A stretch of DNA of 64,000 nucleotides from Spiroplasma endosymbiont of Asaphidion curtum (GCF_964031085.1 NZ_OZ035001.1:372001-436000), one strand, 5' to 3'. Shown: positions 42,853 through 54,604, numbered from the stretch's first letter. A program made the numbers and translations. Notes: generated by a model not told the origin, from the letters alone.

Positions 42853-42972
42853 AGACTTCTTGCATAACCTATTAAAATAATAAAAATTTTAAATTTAACC
42901 ACTTTAAAATAAACATTTTTCTAAAATCTAAAATAATTTTGATAACAATTAACTAGGTTATGCAAGAAGTCT
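42853..42972. repeat. MITE-A, 120 bp, inside IS-A copy h
   Basis: Starts AGACTTCTTGCATAACCTA and ends with the complement of AGACTTCTTGCATAACCTAG, flanked by a perfect AAT duplication (42850-42852, 42973-42975). The body is AT-rich with no coding frame. Its ends share the first 13 bases with IS-A, then resemble MITE-B (ATAACCT), so it probably belongs to a third related transposon. Only copy in the window. Confidence 0.88.
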
Positions 42973-43046
42973 AATGTGTAAATTTTGACACAACAAAAAA
43001 TTATTTTATTATTTAAATTTAATTTTAAATAAATATTTTATGTTAT

Positions 43047-43870
43047 CTATAATTGCAAATTATAAATTGAAGCAATTAAATTAAATCTTAAACTAAATCG
43101 TTTTCTACGATTACGATATTTTTCAGTAATAATTTTAAATTTTTTAAGAATAGCAAAAATATTTTCAATAATAATTCTCATTTTTGAAATTAATTTATTA
43201 TTATGTTTTTGTTCTTTATTTAAAGGGTTTTTCTTTGTTTTTTTCTTAGGTATTAGAACATTACTATGAATTTTTTGTATTCCTTGATAACCATTATCAA
43301 CTATTAATTTAGTATTTTTTAAAATTGGGATTTTTGATTCTTTAAATAAACAAAAATCATGCTTTTTACCGAGAGAAAAATTTGTTGCAATAATTATTTT
43401 GCTTTCTTTTTCAATAATTACTTGTGTTTTAATAGTGTGTTTTTTCTTTTTTCCTGAATAAGATTGTTTTTGTCTTTTTTTGGGCGTTGAATGGGTGTTT
43501 CTGTAGCATCAATAATAATTGTTTTATCATTAAAATAATCATTTATTAATGCTTTTTTACCAGCAAGTTGTTGAAAATCAGGATGTTTGATTAAAATATC
43601 TTCAATTCACTTGATATTTCGATAACAACTAGCTTCACTAATATCAAAACTTTTACCAAGATGAAAATAAGTACGATATTCTCGTCAATATGATAAAGTC
43701 ATCAATAATCTATTTTCTAATGATAATTTATTATTTTTACCACCTCTTTTAAACTTTTTTAACTCAGCTTCTTTTAAAATATTTAACATTTTATTAAAAG
43801 TACTTTGCTTTATTCCAGTTAATCGTAATAATTCTTTATCATTAATAAAATTAAATTTATCAAATTTCAT
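43047..43870 (-). CDS. IS5-like DDE transposase by -1 frameshift (copy h)
   Basis: Same as copy a on the minus strand, A7 run intact. The MITE lies downstream of the stop and does not touch the coding part. Confidence 0.82.
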
Positions 43871-43991
43871 AATCTTAAATTCCTTATAATTTCTATTTTA
43901 AATATATTTTATAGGAATTTTGTTTAATAAATAAGTAATGCAAGAAGTCTAATATAATTAGCTGATTGTTTTACTTCTTCAAAGCAATACC

Positions 43992-44008
43992 TAAGAAAAC
44001 TAAACGCG
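43992..44008 (+). repeat. Repeated motif TAAGAAAACTAAACGCG, upstream of deaD copy 1
   Basis: Seventeen bases also seen at 45702-45718, 51873-51889 and, with one change, 63412-63428, each in an untranslated leader and preceded by AATAC(C/T). Function unknown. Confidence 0.6.
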
Positions 44009-44027
44009 CCCTTTATAACTATTATAG

Positions 44028-44056
44028 TTGTAGTATTGGATAAAATAGTTTATAAT
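44028..44056 (+). promoter_or_regulatory. Probable deaD promoter (copy 1 only)
   Basis: -35 TTGTAG, 17-base spacer, -10 TATAAT. The leader to the start codon is about 130 bases, long enough for the kind of regulation seen for cold-shock helicases. This promoter is outside the duplicated block, so deaD copy 2 lacks it. Confidence 0.6.
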
Positions 44057-44188
44057 AATTAGGTTGTTAAATAAAATACTGTACATTACAATTCCCTTGT
44101 TTTATAGGTGCCGATATGTGATGAATTGACAATAAAAAATGTCATAACACCATTTATTTATGCAACTATGATTCAAGGAGGAAAAAAT

Positions 44189-45376
44189 ATGAGTTTTAAA
44201 GAACTAAATTTAAAGGATAATAATATAAGTTTTAATGATTTAAATTTAAAGGATGATAATAACAATAATATAAGTTTTAATGACTTAAATTTAAATAATA
44301 ACTTAAAGCGAGCAATTTCAAAGGCAGGTTATGTTAACCCTACTGAAATTCAAAAGAAAACAATTCCTTTAGTATTAAAAAATTATGATATTATTGGAAA
44401 AAGTCATACAGGAACAGGAAAAACTGCTGCTTTCGTATTACCAATCTTAAATAATTTAGATGTTAAACTACGAAGAGTACAAGCAATGATTGTTTGTCCA
44501 ACAAGAGAGTTAGCATTACAAGTTTTAGATCAAGTAAGAAAATATGCTTTTTATTTAGAAGGAGTTAATGCGACAGCATTATTTGGTGGTTCTGATTTGC
44601 GAAGACAAATTTATAGTTTAAAAAATAGTAATATTGTTGTTGGAACACCCGGAAGAATTGTTGATCATATTCAACGCAGAACTTTAAGATTGAATGATAT
44701 TCAAACTGTAGTTTTAGATGAAGCTGATGAAATATTAAAAATGGGATTCAAACAAGATATTGATAAAATATTTACTAGCATTACATCAAAGTATCAAACA
44801 TTATTGTTTTCAGCAACAATGAATCGTGCTGTTTTAGAAGTTGCTAATAACTATCAAAATAGTCCGGTTCAAATAAGTATTAAAAGAAATGCTGATGAAT
44901 TAAATAATATTAAACAATATTTTATTAATACAAGAAATACAAGTAAAGATAGAGCATTAGTGGATTTATTTTTGAAAATTCAACCAAATTTAAGTATTGT
45001 TTTTTCTAATACCAAAGCATATACTGAAAGAATTTCTAAAATATTATGAGAAAATGGTATTAAGTCAGCTGTTATTAATGGTGATAAGCGACAAAGTGAA
45101 AGAAATAAAGCAATGAATGCTTTTAGAACTAATAAAGTTCAAGTGTTAATTGCTACTGATGTAGCAGCACGGGGAATTGATGTTGATGGGATTGATTATA
45201 TTTTTAATTATGATTTACCTCGTGAACAAGAAAGTTATGTGCATCGTATTGGAAGAACAGGACGAGCTGGCGAAACTGGAATTGCAATTACATTAGTAAA
45301 TAATAAAAAAGAATTAATTGATATTAAAAGATTAGAACAAACTTTAAACATTAAGATTAATCCTTACAATATTTAA
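44189..45376 (+). CDS. deaD: DEAD-box RNA helicase (CshA/DeaD type), copy 1
   Basis: 395 residues; unwinds RNA in ribosome assembly and mRNA turnover, usually important in the cold. A low-complexity N terminus has two SFNDLNLK(D)-type repeats. Q motif: GYVNPTEIQKKTIPLVL; motif I SHTGTGKT; Ia PTRELALQ; II VLDEADEILKMGF; III LLFSATM; V LIATDVAARGIDV; VI HRIGRTGRAGETG. The C-terminal extension is very short. One TGA (45047-45049) encodes Trp. ATG 44189 follows AAGGAGG. The second copy is 15 residues longer. Confidence 0.93.
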
Positions 45377-45402
45377 TACTGAGTTTAAGTATGTTATAGA
45401 AG

Positions 45403-45430
45403 AACATCATTTTAATTAATGATGTTTTTT
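45403..45430 (+). terminator. Terminator after deaD copy 1
   Basis: AACATCATT / AATGATGTT stem with loop TTAATT and a T-run, 27 bases after the stop codon. Confidence 0.82.
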
Positions 45431-45435
45431 ACTAT

Positions 45436-45564
45436 AGACTTGGTACATAACCTTTAATTTTATCTACTATTTTGATAATATTATTTTCTAGATGAAGCAC
45501 AAATATTAGATAAATATAAAGATGAAAGTGAATTTTATAGTTTGGTAGGTGCAAAATGTTATAA
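45436..45564 (+). repeat. MITE-B copy 3, right end missing
   Basis: Left end AGACTTGGTACATAACC and about 125 bases of body, including the remnant start LDKYKDESEFYSLVGAK. The right terminal repeat after GCAAAATGTTATA is replaced by unrelated sequence. Duplicated at 51607-51735. Confidence 0.8.
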
Positions 45565-45809
45565 AAACTAAGTAAAATGCTTATAAAAACAACATTAAAA
45601 TAATTTTTTATAACAAAAATCATACATAAGAAATATATACTTAATTTGCATATTGAAATAATTTATAGTAAATGATTATTTTTTCTTTTTTAAAAAATAC
45701 TTAAGAAAACTAAACGCGACCAAATTAAATATTAAATTTGCAAAAATTATCAAGATTTATTAAAATTATTTGCAAAGTTAAATACTTTTTAATAAGTAAG
45801 GAGAAAAAA
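45565..45809 (+). other. Leader of the ABC operon with 71-base repeat
   Basis: No gene. From 45651 to 45721 it matches 63361-63431 with about two differences, ending TAAGAAAACTAAACGCGACC. A ribosome site AAGGAG is directly before the ATPase start. No strong promoter consensus could be fixed. Confidence 0.5.
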
Positions 45810-46721
45810 ATGAAATTTTCAATTATTGTTGAACGATTAATAAAAAATTATCGGAATTTTAAACTTAATGATATATCATTTAAAGTTAGTAGTGGAAAGA
45901 TGCATGCTATTATTGGCGCTAGTGGTAGTGGGAAAACAATTACGATTAAATCATTAGTTGGTGGTATTAATTATGATAAGGGTAAAATTTATATAAATGG
46001 TCAAAATGCTAAAAACTCATTAGCAAAACAAACTATTGGGTATGTTCCAGAGTTTACTAAATTTCCTCGTAATATTACAACTTATCGTTTTTTAAAATCA
46101 CTAGCTAAAATGAATGGTTTAAAAAATAAACAGATTAAATGAAGATTACAATCATTAATGCAAGAATTTAATATTTGAGAATTTCGTAATAAAAATATGA
46201 ATGCTTTTTCTAGCGGTATGAAAAAGAAAGTAATGTTAATTCAGGGAATTATTCATAATCCGGATATTTTAATTTTAGATGAACCTGAAGCAAATTTAGA
46301 TACAACAACAAGAAAACAAATTTTAGGTTATTTAAGAACACTAGTCAATCAAGGTAAGACGGTCTTTTTTTCAACTCATTTATTAAATGAAGTCAAGGAT
46401 GTTATTGATGAATGTTCAATTATTTATCTAGGTAATTTATTATATAGTGGTCCAATTAGTGGTTTTCAATTAACAAATTCATTTGTTATTGAATGTGAGG
46501 ATAATGAAGCGATGGTGGCATTTTTTAAAGATAATGATGTTGACTATTTTGTTAGAGAAGCAAGTAATGACCTTTTCTTTAAATTAAAAAATTCGTTAGA
46601 AATTAATAAAATCTTTCTTTACGCGATTGAATATAATCTAATTATTTATCGAATTGAACCATATACGATTGATTTAGATTTCTTTTATAATACTTTAAAT
46701 AGTGAAAAATTTAATTTGTAG
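45810..46721 (+). CDS. ABC transporter ATP-binding protein, copy 1
   Basis: 303 residues. Walker A GASGSGKT (~residue 35), Q-loop region IGYVPEFTKFPRN, signature AFSSGMKKKVMLIQG (variant of LSGGQ), Walker B ILILDEPEANLDT, H-loop FFSTHLLNEV. About 85 C-terminal residues form an accessory domain. It pairs with the permease 14 bases downstream and resembles the DrrA/YxlF type of exporter ATPases. ATG 45810 is chosen because AAGGAG precedes it; the frame is open further upstream without a ribosome site. Trp residues near 46140 come from TGA. Substrate not known. Confidence 0.9.
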
Positions 46722-46735
46722 GAAAGGAATAAAAT

Positions 46736-48433
46736 ATGAAATTTTTATCAAGAAATAGTTTTTTACCAATTTTTAATTTTGCTTTAAGAAAAATATTGGT
46801 TTCCTTGCTAACATTAGTAATTGAAATTATTGCTTCATTAAGTCTTATAATAGCAACAATAGTTCTTTTTATTCAGTCAGAAAATGATAATGATAGTTTT
46901 TTAGTAAATTTTCAATATATTATTTTAATATTTTTAAATTTATTATTATTTCTTTTTATTGTTTTAAATGTGGTTCGAATTATTAGTGAAGAAATAGCTG
47001 ATGGAACATTTTTGTTATTAATATCTAAACCTTATTCACGATTTAAAATATTATTTTCTAAATATCTAAGTTTATTATTTGTAGTTTTTTTATTTATTGC
47101 GATTAATTTAGGAATAACTATTTTATTAGGTTATGTTATTAGTGCTATTAATAATAAACACACGCAATTTATTTTACTTTTAAATATGATGACAAAATTA
47201 ATGCTTTTTTCATTATTTCTTAGTTTTGTTGTGTTATCAGGTTCAATATTAACAGCTTTAATATTTTCATCAAATATTGTTTTTTTAATATTAGTTGTTT
47301 TTAGCAGTATGTTTTTATTAGGCGGATTACCATATTCTTTAATTAAAGAAATTAGTAATAAACAAACAGTTAATATTGGTAACGATGCTTTTGATATTAA
47401 TAGTATTAAAGAAATAATGTTATTTAATGATGCTATCAAAAAACCTGAAAATAAACAAACTAATATTAAAATTAAATACTCTAAATTAGTAACTGAGATT
47501 TTTGATTTTTATAATAAATATGAGTATGAACAACTTACAGCATCAAATTTAATGATGATTAATAATGAAAGAATAGCAATGTATAAAAAATTTGATTTAT
47601 ATACTGATGAAATTAAGACATTTACTGCTAACGGTATTATTAAACAATGAACAGGAGACCTTCTTACGAATTTAAAAGGTAAAGATGTTAACTTGCATAT
47701 TCAATTCAAAACATACTTTAAAACATTAGAACAATTAGATGCTAGTAATGAATATCAACATGAACTAATACAACTTATTAATAATGATTTATCACCACAA
47801 GTTGTTGAACTAACTAAAGATAAAAAAGTTTCGTTAATGGAAATAGATATTAACGAAAATGCTCCAATTATTAGTAAAACATATATTGAAGTTAACGGCA
47901 AAAAAATATCTAATTGAAGTCCATTTACTGTTTTCAGAGAGAATTATAATTATGAATTTGATGAGGAGTTATCTGAAAAATATAATGATTTATTTAGTAA
48001 TAAGGTATATTTTGCAATTCAAGAATTGGATAATAATATTTTAGTGAAAGTTCGTTATTTGAAATTATTAACTAATCAATCATTATCAATAAGTAAAAAT
48101 TGGGATGCTTATCAATCATTAATGAAGACATATCGCATTATTAGTTTTGTTAATCTTTTTGAACATTGAAATCAAATGTGGACAACATTTTTAGGATTTA
48201 ATGATTTCTTTTTTAATTCCACAGGTAATTCATATATTGATTTTGATAAACAAAAAAATTATTTAAATTCATATCGTGATTTTGAAATTATAACAAATGA
48301 TGCAGGACATATTGAAGTTCAAAAGATTAATCACATTTTAAATTCAACGGCAATGGCAATTGGTTATGGAATATTAGCAATGCTATTAAATTTAGGTTCG
48401 GTTTTAGTTATTAAACGAAGGGATATTATTTAG
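46736..48433 (+). CDS. ABC transporter permease (ABC-2 type) with large outer domain, copy 1
   Basis: 565 residues. Six predicted helices (about residues 15-45, 55-85, 100-135, 150-180, 180-200 and the last at 535-560). Between the fifth and sixth lies a ~330-residue hydrophilic domain (KLVTEIFDFYNKYEYEQL through DKQKNYLNSYRDFEII) likely outside the cell. The short end is KRRDII. The motif EEIADGTFLLLISKPYSRFKIL is typical of ABC-2 permeases. Several Trp are TGA. AGGAAAGGA precedes the start. Probably an exporter of lipid, peptide or drug together with the preceding ATPase; substrate unknown. Confidence 0.85.
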
Positions 48434-48473
48434 ATTTTCAATGGGTTTGCTTCATTTTATGTAATAAAATTTG

Positions 48474-48482
48474 TGTTATAAT
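48474..48482 (+). promoter_or_regulatory. Extended -10 promoter before ezrA (left copy)
   Basis: TGTTATAAT: consensus -10 with the TGn extension, 34 bases before the ezrA start; the same sequence is in the right copy at 54645-54653. The -35 region is weak, as expected for extended -10 promoters. Confidence 0.6.
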
Positions 48483-48516
48483 TAAAAATGAAATGCAGAT
48501 GCGAGGATTTTAAATA

Positions 48517-49202
48517 ATGAGATTATTTATTAGTTTAAAAGAATGAAATTGATATCATTGAATAATAACCGGGTTAATTTTATTGTTAATATTTACTCTT
48601 ATAATATGACAAATATTATTATTTATTTTACATCAAAGAAAATTTTTAGAAGGTAAAATCATTAATTGTTTAGAAATAATTAAATTATTACCACTTCGTC
48701 AAAGACTATATCGGTTATCAGAAATTGCTAGTTATCATCACGAATTTGAAACAATTTTATCATATTGAATTTTTCTTTATGAAAGCAATAGTCAAGAATT
48801 ATTAGCATTAATAAATGAATCATTAATAATTTTAAAACAAGATCAGCAAGATATTAATAAATTTAGTTTATATAAGTTAAAACAATTATTAGCAAAAATT
48901 AATAAGTTAAATAAAAAATCACGCGCCTTATTATTAGATTATGAAAATGCTCTTAAAATTGAATTAACCCAACGCGAACAAGCATCATTATATAAAAGTT
49001 TTTTTAATCAGTTAGTTAATAATGCTACTAAATTACAAATTCATGTGGCAATAAATCCTAAAAAATTAGATTATTTAATTAATGTTTTACAAAATATGTT
49101 ATATAACTTTGAAATTGAACTAACTAAAGGAGTATTTTTGAAGTCATATCAAATTCTTGATAAGATTGCTATTGGTTTAATTTCATTTACAGAAATTTTA
49201 AA
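48517..49202 (+). pseudogene. ezrA: ezrA 5' fragment (duplicated part), cut by IS30
   Basis: The first ~229 codons of ezrA, identical to the start of the complete gene at 54688. They include the N-terminal membrane helix and the first coiled-coil region, ending at FTEILN where IS30 copy 7 begins. If translated it would give a membrane-anchored partial EzrA that might interfere with the intact protein. Confidence 0.9.
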
Positions 49203-50286
49203 TGCCAAATTGTAAAGTTAAGTGCAACTAAATTATTTTTCTAACCAAATATTCGATTGGTGAAAGATAATTTAGTATTTTTCTTGGTCTTTGGTTTAAA
49301 GACAATATAAATTTATGAACTGCATTTTTAGTAGTATTTGAAAAATTAAATTTTTTAGGAAATTTTTCTCTAATTAAACCATTAGTATTTTCATTAGTAC
49401 CTCTTTGTCAAGGCGAATACGCATTAGCAAAATAAATTTTCACATTTAAATTTTTTTCAAGTTGTTGTCAATTAGAAAATTCTTTACCCCTATCAAATGT
49501 TATAGTCTTAACAAGATTATTTGGAAGAATTGATAAATAATGGCTAATGTTTTCGTTAACAACTTTAGTAGTTCTATTTTCAACTAACATTGCTAAAGTA
49601 AATCTTGATGTTCTTTCAACTAAAGTTATTAAACATGATTTACTTTTACCTCGTGATGATACTACAGTATCACCTTCTCAATGACCAACAGTTATACGAT
49701 TATTAACATTAATATTTCGTTCTTTAATTGATTTACCATTAAATTTACCGCGATTTTCTTGAGATTTTCGTTTCTTACCTTTTCTTCTTAAATTTTTATT
49801 AGTAACTTTTTCAAGTAATCCAGAATAAATTCAATTGTAAATTGTTTTAAAACTAATAATTCATTCTTTATGAAAATTTTTAATTCTGCCATAAATTTGT
49901 TCAGGCGATCAACCTAATAGTAATTTTTGTTGTACATATTTTACTAATTCTCTATTTTTAAACTTATGAAAATAAACATGTGATTGTTTTCTGTTTTCTG
50001 CTTTATTTTGTGCAATTAATGAAAAATAATGATTACTATCTTTATTTCTATTGACTTCTCGAATAATAGTACTAATACTTCGATTAAGATTTTTAGCTAT
50101 TTCACTAATTTTTACTTTAAACTTCAATTGATTCTCAATATAAATTCTTTCATATATGCCAAGATGTTTGTAACCCATATAAAAACTCCTTGCTTTGTTT
50201 TTTCTAAAATAAACTTAGCATCATGAAATTTTTATATGAGATTTTTTGCAATTTTATTTACTTGCACTTACAAGTATAATTCAGCA
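49203..50286 (-). mobile_element. IS30-family element copy 7, at the duplication junction
   Basis: Complete 1084 bp. The left flank is the middle of ezrA and the right flank is the leader of deaD copy 2, so no target duplication exists. This is expected if two IS30 copies at different sites recombined to create the tandem duplication. Confidence 0.93.
49228..50178 (-). CDS. IS30-family transposase (copy 7)
   Basis: 316 residues, open, motifs as in copy 2. Confidence 0.93.
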
Positions 50287-50314
50287 TGCAACTATGATTC
50301 AAGGAGGAAAAAAT

Positions 50315-51547
50315 ATGAGTTTTAAAGAACTAAATTTAAAGGATAATAATATAAGTTTTAATGATTTAAATTTAAAGGATGATAATAACAATAATATAAG
50401 TTTTAATGATTTAAATTTAAAGGATGATAATAACAATAATATAAGTTTTAATGACTTAAATTTAAATAATAACTTAAAGCGAGCAATTTCAAAGGCAGGT
50501 TATGTTAACCCTACTGAAATTCAAAAGAAAACAATTCCTTTAGTATTAAAAAATTATGATATTATTGGAAAAAGTCATACAGGAACAGGAAAAACTGCTG
50601 CTTTCGTATTACCAATCTTAAATAATTTAGATGTTAAACTACGAAGAGTACAAGCAATGATTGTTTGTCCAACAAGAGAGTTAGCATTACAAGTTTTAGA
50701 TCAAGTAAGAAAATATGCTTTTTATTTAGAAGGAGTTAATGCGACAGCATTATTTGGTGGTTCTGATTTGCGAAGACAAATTTATAGTTTAAAAAATAGT
50801 AATATTGTTGTTGGAACACCCGGAAGAATTGTTGATCATATTCAACGCAGAACTTTAAGATTGAATGATATTCAAACTGTAGTTTTAGATGAAGCTGATG
50901 AAATATTAAAAATGGGATTCAAACAAGATATTGATAAAATATTTACTAGCATTACATCAAAGTATCAAACATTATTGTTTTCAGCAACAATGAATCGTGC
51001 TGTTTTAGAAGTTGCTAATAACTATCAAAATAGTCCGGTTCAAATAAGTATTAAAAGAAATGCTGATGAATTAAATAATATTAAACAATATTTTATTAAT
51101 ACAAGAAATACAAGTAAAGATAGAGCATTAGTGGATTTATTTTTGAAAATTCAACCAAATTTAAGTATTGTTTTTTCTAATACCAAAGCATATACTGAAA
51201 GAATTTCTAAAATATTATGAGAAAATGGTATTAAGTCAGCTGTTATTAATGGTGATAAGCGACAAAGTGAAAGAAATAAAGCAATGAATGCTTTTAGAAC
51301 TAATAAAGTTCAAGTGTTAATTGCTACTGATGTAGCAGCACGGGGAATTGATGTTGATGGGATTGATTATATTTTTAATTATGATTTACCTCGTGAACAA
51401 GAAAGTTATGTGCATCGTATTGGAAGAACAGGACGAGCTGGCGAAACTGGAATTGCAATTACATTAGTAAATAATAAAAAAGAATTAATTGATATTAAAA
51501 GATTAGAACAAACTTTAAACATTAAGATTAATCCTTACAATATTTAA
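50315..51547 (+). CDS. deaD: DEAD-box RNA helicase (CshA/DeaD type), copy 2
   Basis: 410 residues, identical to copy 1 apart from a third 15-residue N-terminal repeat (SFNDLNLKDDNNNNI). All helicase motifs present. Its native promoter is absent; transcription must come from the IS30 end (a TATAAT lies at 50275-50280, pointing outward) or be missing. Confidence 0.93.
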
Positions 51548-51573
51548 TACTGAGTTTAAGTATGTTATAGAAG

Positions 51574-51601
51574 AACATCATTTTAATTAATGATGTTTTT
51601 T
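51574..51601 (+). terminator. Terminator after deaD copy 2
   Basis: Same AACATCATT / AATGATGTT hairpin as after copy 1. Confidence 0.8.
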
Positions 51602-51606
51602 ACTAT

Positions 51607-51735
51607 AGACTTGGTACATAACCTTTAATTTTATCTACTATTTTGATAATATTATTTTCTAGATGAAGCACAAATATTAGATAAATATAAAGATGAAAGT
51701 GAATTTTATAGTTTGGTAGGTGCAAAATGTTATAA
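51607..51735 (+). repeat. MITE-B copy 4 (duplicate of copy 3)
   Basis: Carried along by the tandem duplication; right end missing in the same way. Confidence 0.8.
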
Positions 51736-51980
51736 AAACTAAGTAAAATGCTTATAAAAACAACATTAAAATAATTTTTTATAACAAAAATCATACATAA
51801 GAAATATATACTTAATTTGCATATTGAAATAATTTATAGTAAATGATTATTTTTTCTTTTTTAAAAAATACTTAAGAAAACTAAACGCGACCAAATTAAA
51901 TATTAAATTTGCAAAAATTATCAAGATTTATTAAAATTATTTGCAAAGTTAAATACTTTTTAATAAGTAAGGAGAAAAAA
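51736..51980 (+). other. Leader of ABC operon, copy 2
   Basis: No gene; identical to 45565-45809, including the TAAGAAAACTAAACGCG motif at 51873-51889. Confidence 0.5.
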
Positions 51981-52892
51981 ATGAAATTTTCAATTATTGT
52001 TGAACGATTAATAAAAAATTATCGGAATTTTAAACTTAATGATATATCATTTAAAGTTAGTAGTGGAAAGATGCATGCTATTATTGGCGCTAGTGGTAGT
52101 GGGAAAACAATTACGATTAAATCATTAGTTGGTGGTATTAATTATGATAAGGGTAAAATTTATATAAATGGTCAAAATGCTAAAAACTCATTAGCAAAAC
52201 AAACTATTGGGTATGTTCCAGAGTTTACTAAATTTCCTCGTAATATTACAACTTATCGTTTTTTAAAATCACTAGCTAAAATGAATGGTTTAAAAAATAA
52301 ACAGATTAAATGAAGATTACAATCATTAATGCAAGAATTTAATATTTGAGAATTTCGTAATAAAAATATGAATGCTTTTTCTAGCGGTATGAAAAAGAAA
52401 GTAATGTTAATTCAGGGAATTATTCATAATCCGGATATTTTAATTTTAGATGAACCTGAAGCAAATTTAGATACAACAACAAGAAAACAAATTTTAGGTT
52501 ATTTAAGAACACTAGTCAATCAAGGTAAGACGGTCTTTTTTTCAACTCATTTATTAAATGAAGTCAAGGATGTTATTGATGAATGTTCAATTATTTATCT
52601 AGGTAATTTATTATATAGTGGTCCAATTAGTGGTTTTCAATTAACAAATTCATTTGTTATTGAATGTGAGGATAATGAAGCGATGGTGGCATTTTTTAAA
52701 GATAATGATGTTGACTATTTTGTTAGAGAAGCAAGTAATGACCTTTTCTTTAAATTAAAAAATTCGTTAGAAATTAATAAAATCTTTCTTTACGCGATTG
52801 AATATAATCTAATTATTTATCGAATTGAACCATATACGATTGATTTAGATTTCTTTTATAATACTTTAAATAGTGAAAAATTTAATTTGTAG
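51981..52892 (+). CDS. ABC transporter ATP-binding protein, copy 2
   Basis: 303 residues, no difference from copy 1 noticed. Walker A GASGSGKT, signature FSSGM, Walker B ILILDEPEANLD all present. Confidence 0.9.
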
Positions 52893-52906
52893 GAAAGGAA
52901 TAAAAT

Positions 52907-54604
52907 ATGAAATTTTTATCAAGAAATAGTTTTTTACCAATTTTTAATTTTGCTTTAAGAAAAATATTGGTTTCCTTGCTAACATTAGTAATTGAAATTA
53001 TTGCTTCATTAAGTCTTGTAATAGCAACAATAGTTCTTTTTATTCAGTCAGAAAATGATAATGATAGTTTTTTAGTAAATTTTCAATATATTATTTTAAT
53101 ATTTTTAAATTTATTATTATTTCTTTTTATTGTTTTAAATGTGGTTCGAATTATTAGTGAAGAAATAGCTGATGGAACATTTTTGTTATTAATATCTAAA
53201 CCTTATTCACGATTTAAAATATTATTTTCTAAATATCTAAGTTTATTATTTGTAGTTTTTTTATTTATTGCGATTAATTTAGGAATAACTATTTTATTAG
53301 GTTATGTTATTAGTGCTATTAATAATAAACACACGCAATTTATTTTACTTTTAAATATGATGACAAAATTAATGCTTTTTTCATTATTTCTTAGTTTTGT
53401 TGTGTTATCAGGTTCAATATTAACAGCTTTAATATTTTCATCAAATATTGTTTTTTTAATATTAGTTGTTTTTAGCAGTATGTTTTTATTAGGCGGATTA
53501 CCATATTCTTTAATTAAAGAAATTAGTAATAAACAAACAGTTAATATTGGTAACGATGCTTTTGATATTAATAGTATTAAAGAAATAATGTTATTTAATG
53601 ATGCTATCAAAAAACCTGAAAATAAACAAACTAATATTAAAATTAAATACTCTAAATTAGTAACTGAGATTTTTGATTTTTATAATAAATATGAGTATGA
53701 ACAACTTACAGCATCAAATTTAATGATGATTAATAATGAAAGAATAGCAATGTATAAAAAATTTGATTTATATACTGATGAAATTAAGACATTTACTGCT
53801 AACGGTATTATTAAACAATGAACAGGAGACCTTCTTACGAATTTAAAAGGTAAAGATGTTAACTTGCATATTCAATTCAAAACATACTTTAAAACATTAG
53901 AACAATTAGATGCTAGTAATGAATATCAACATGAACTAATACAACTTATTAATAATGATTTATCACCACAAGTTGTTGAACTAACTAAAGATAAAAAAGT
54001 TTCGTTAATGGAAATAGATATTAACGAAAATGCTCCAATTATTAGTAAAACATATATTGAAGTTAACGGCAAAAAAATATCTAATTGAAGTCCATTTACT
54101 GTTTTCAGAGAGAATTATAATTATGAATTTGATGAGGAGTTATCTGAAAAATATAATGATTTATTTAGTAATAAGGTATATTTTGCAATTCAAGAATTGG
54201 ATAATAATATTTTAGTGAAAGTTCGTTATTTGAAATTATTAACTAATCAATCATTATCAATAAGTAAAAATTGGGATGCTTATCAATCATTAATGAAGAC
54301 ATATCGCATTATTAGTTTTGTTAATCTTTTTGAACATTGAAATCAAATGTGGACAACATTTTTAGGATTTAATGATTTCTTTTTTAATTCCACAGGTAAT
54401 TCATATATTGATTTTGATAAACAAAAAAATTATTTAAATTCATATCGTGATTTTGAAATTATAACAAATGATGCAGGACATATTGAAGTTCAAAAGATTA
54501 ATCACATTTTAAATTCAACGGCAATGGCAATTGGTTATGGAATATTAGCAATGCTATTAAATTTAGGTTCGGTTTTAGTTATTAAACGAAGGGATATTAT
54601 TTAG
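52907..54604 (+). CDS. ABC transporter permease (ABC-2 type), copy 2
   Basis: 565 residues; one substitution from copy 1 was seen (SLVIATIV instead of SLIIATIV in the first helix). With its ATPase it doubles the dosage of this exporter. Confidence 0.85.

Larger units (their letters stand above)
42744..43950 (-). mobile_element. IS-A copy h, carrying a 120-bp MITE
   Basis: Complete ends with AAT duplications (42741-42743, 43951-43953). The extra length over 1084 bp is the MITE at 42853-42972 plus its 3-base duplication. Confidence 0.92.
44161..49202 (+). repeat. Tandem duplication, left copy (5042 bp)
   Basis: Covers deaD, ABC ATPase, ABC permease and the first ~229 codons of ezrA. It matches 50287-55373 almost base for base. 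The differences found are a 45-bp unit missing here in deaD, a Val/Ile change in the permease, and one C/T in the permease-ezrA spacer. Confidence 0.95.

Noticed and set aside
45432-45623. 63-aa minus-strand frame NVVFISILLSFYNILHLPNYKIHF and its duplicate at 51603-51794
   Set aside because: It is the stop-free strand of MITE-B with a chance start in flanking DNA, not an independent gene; kept only as an observation about the element.
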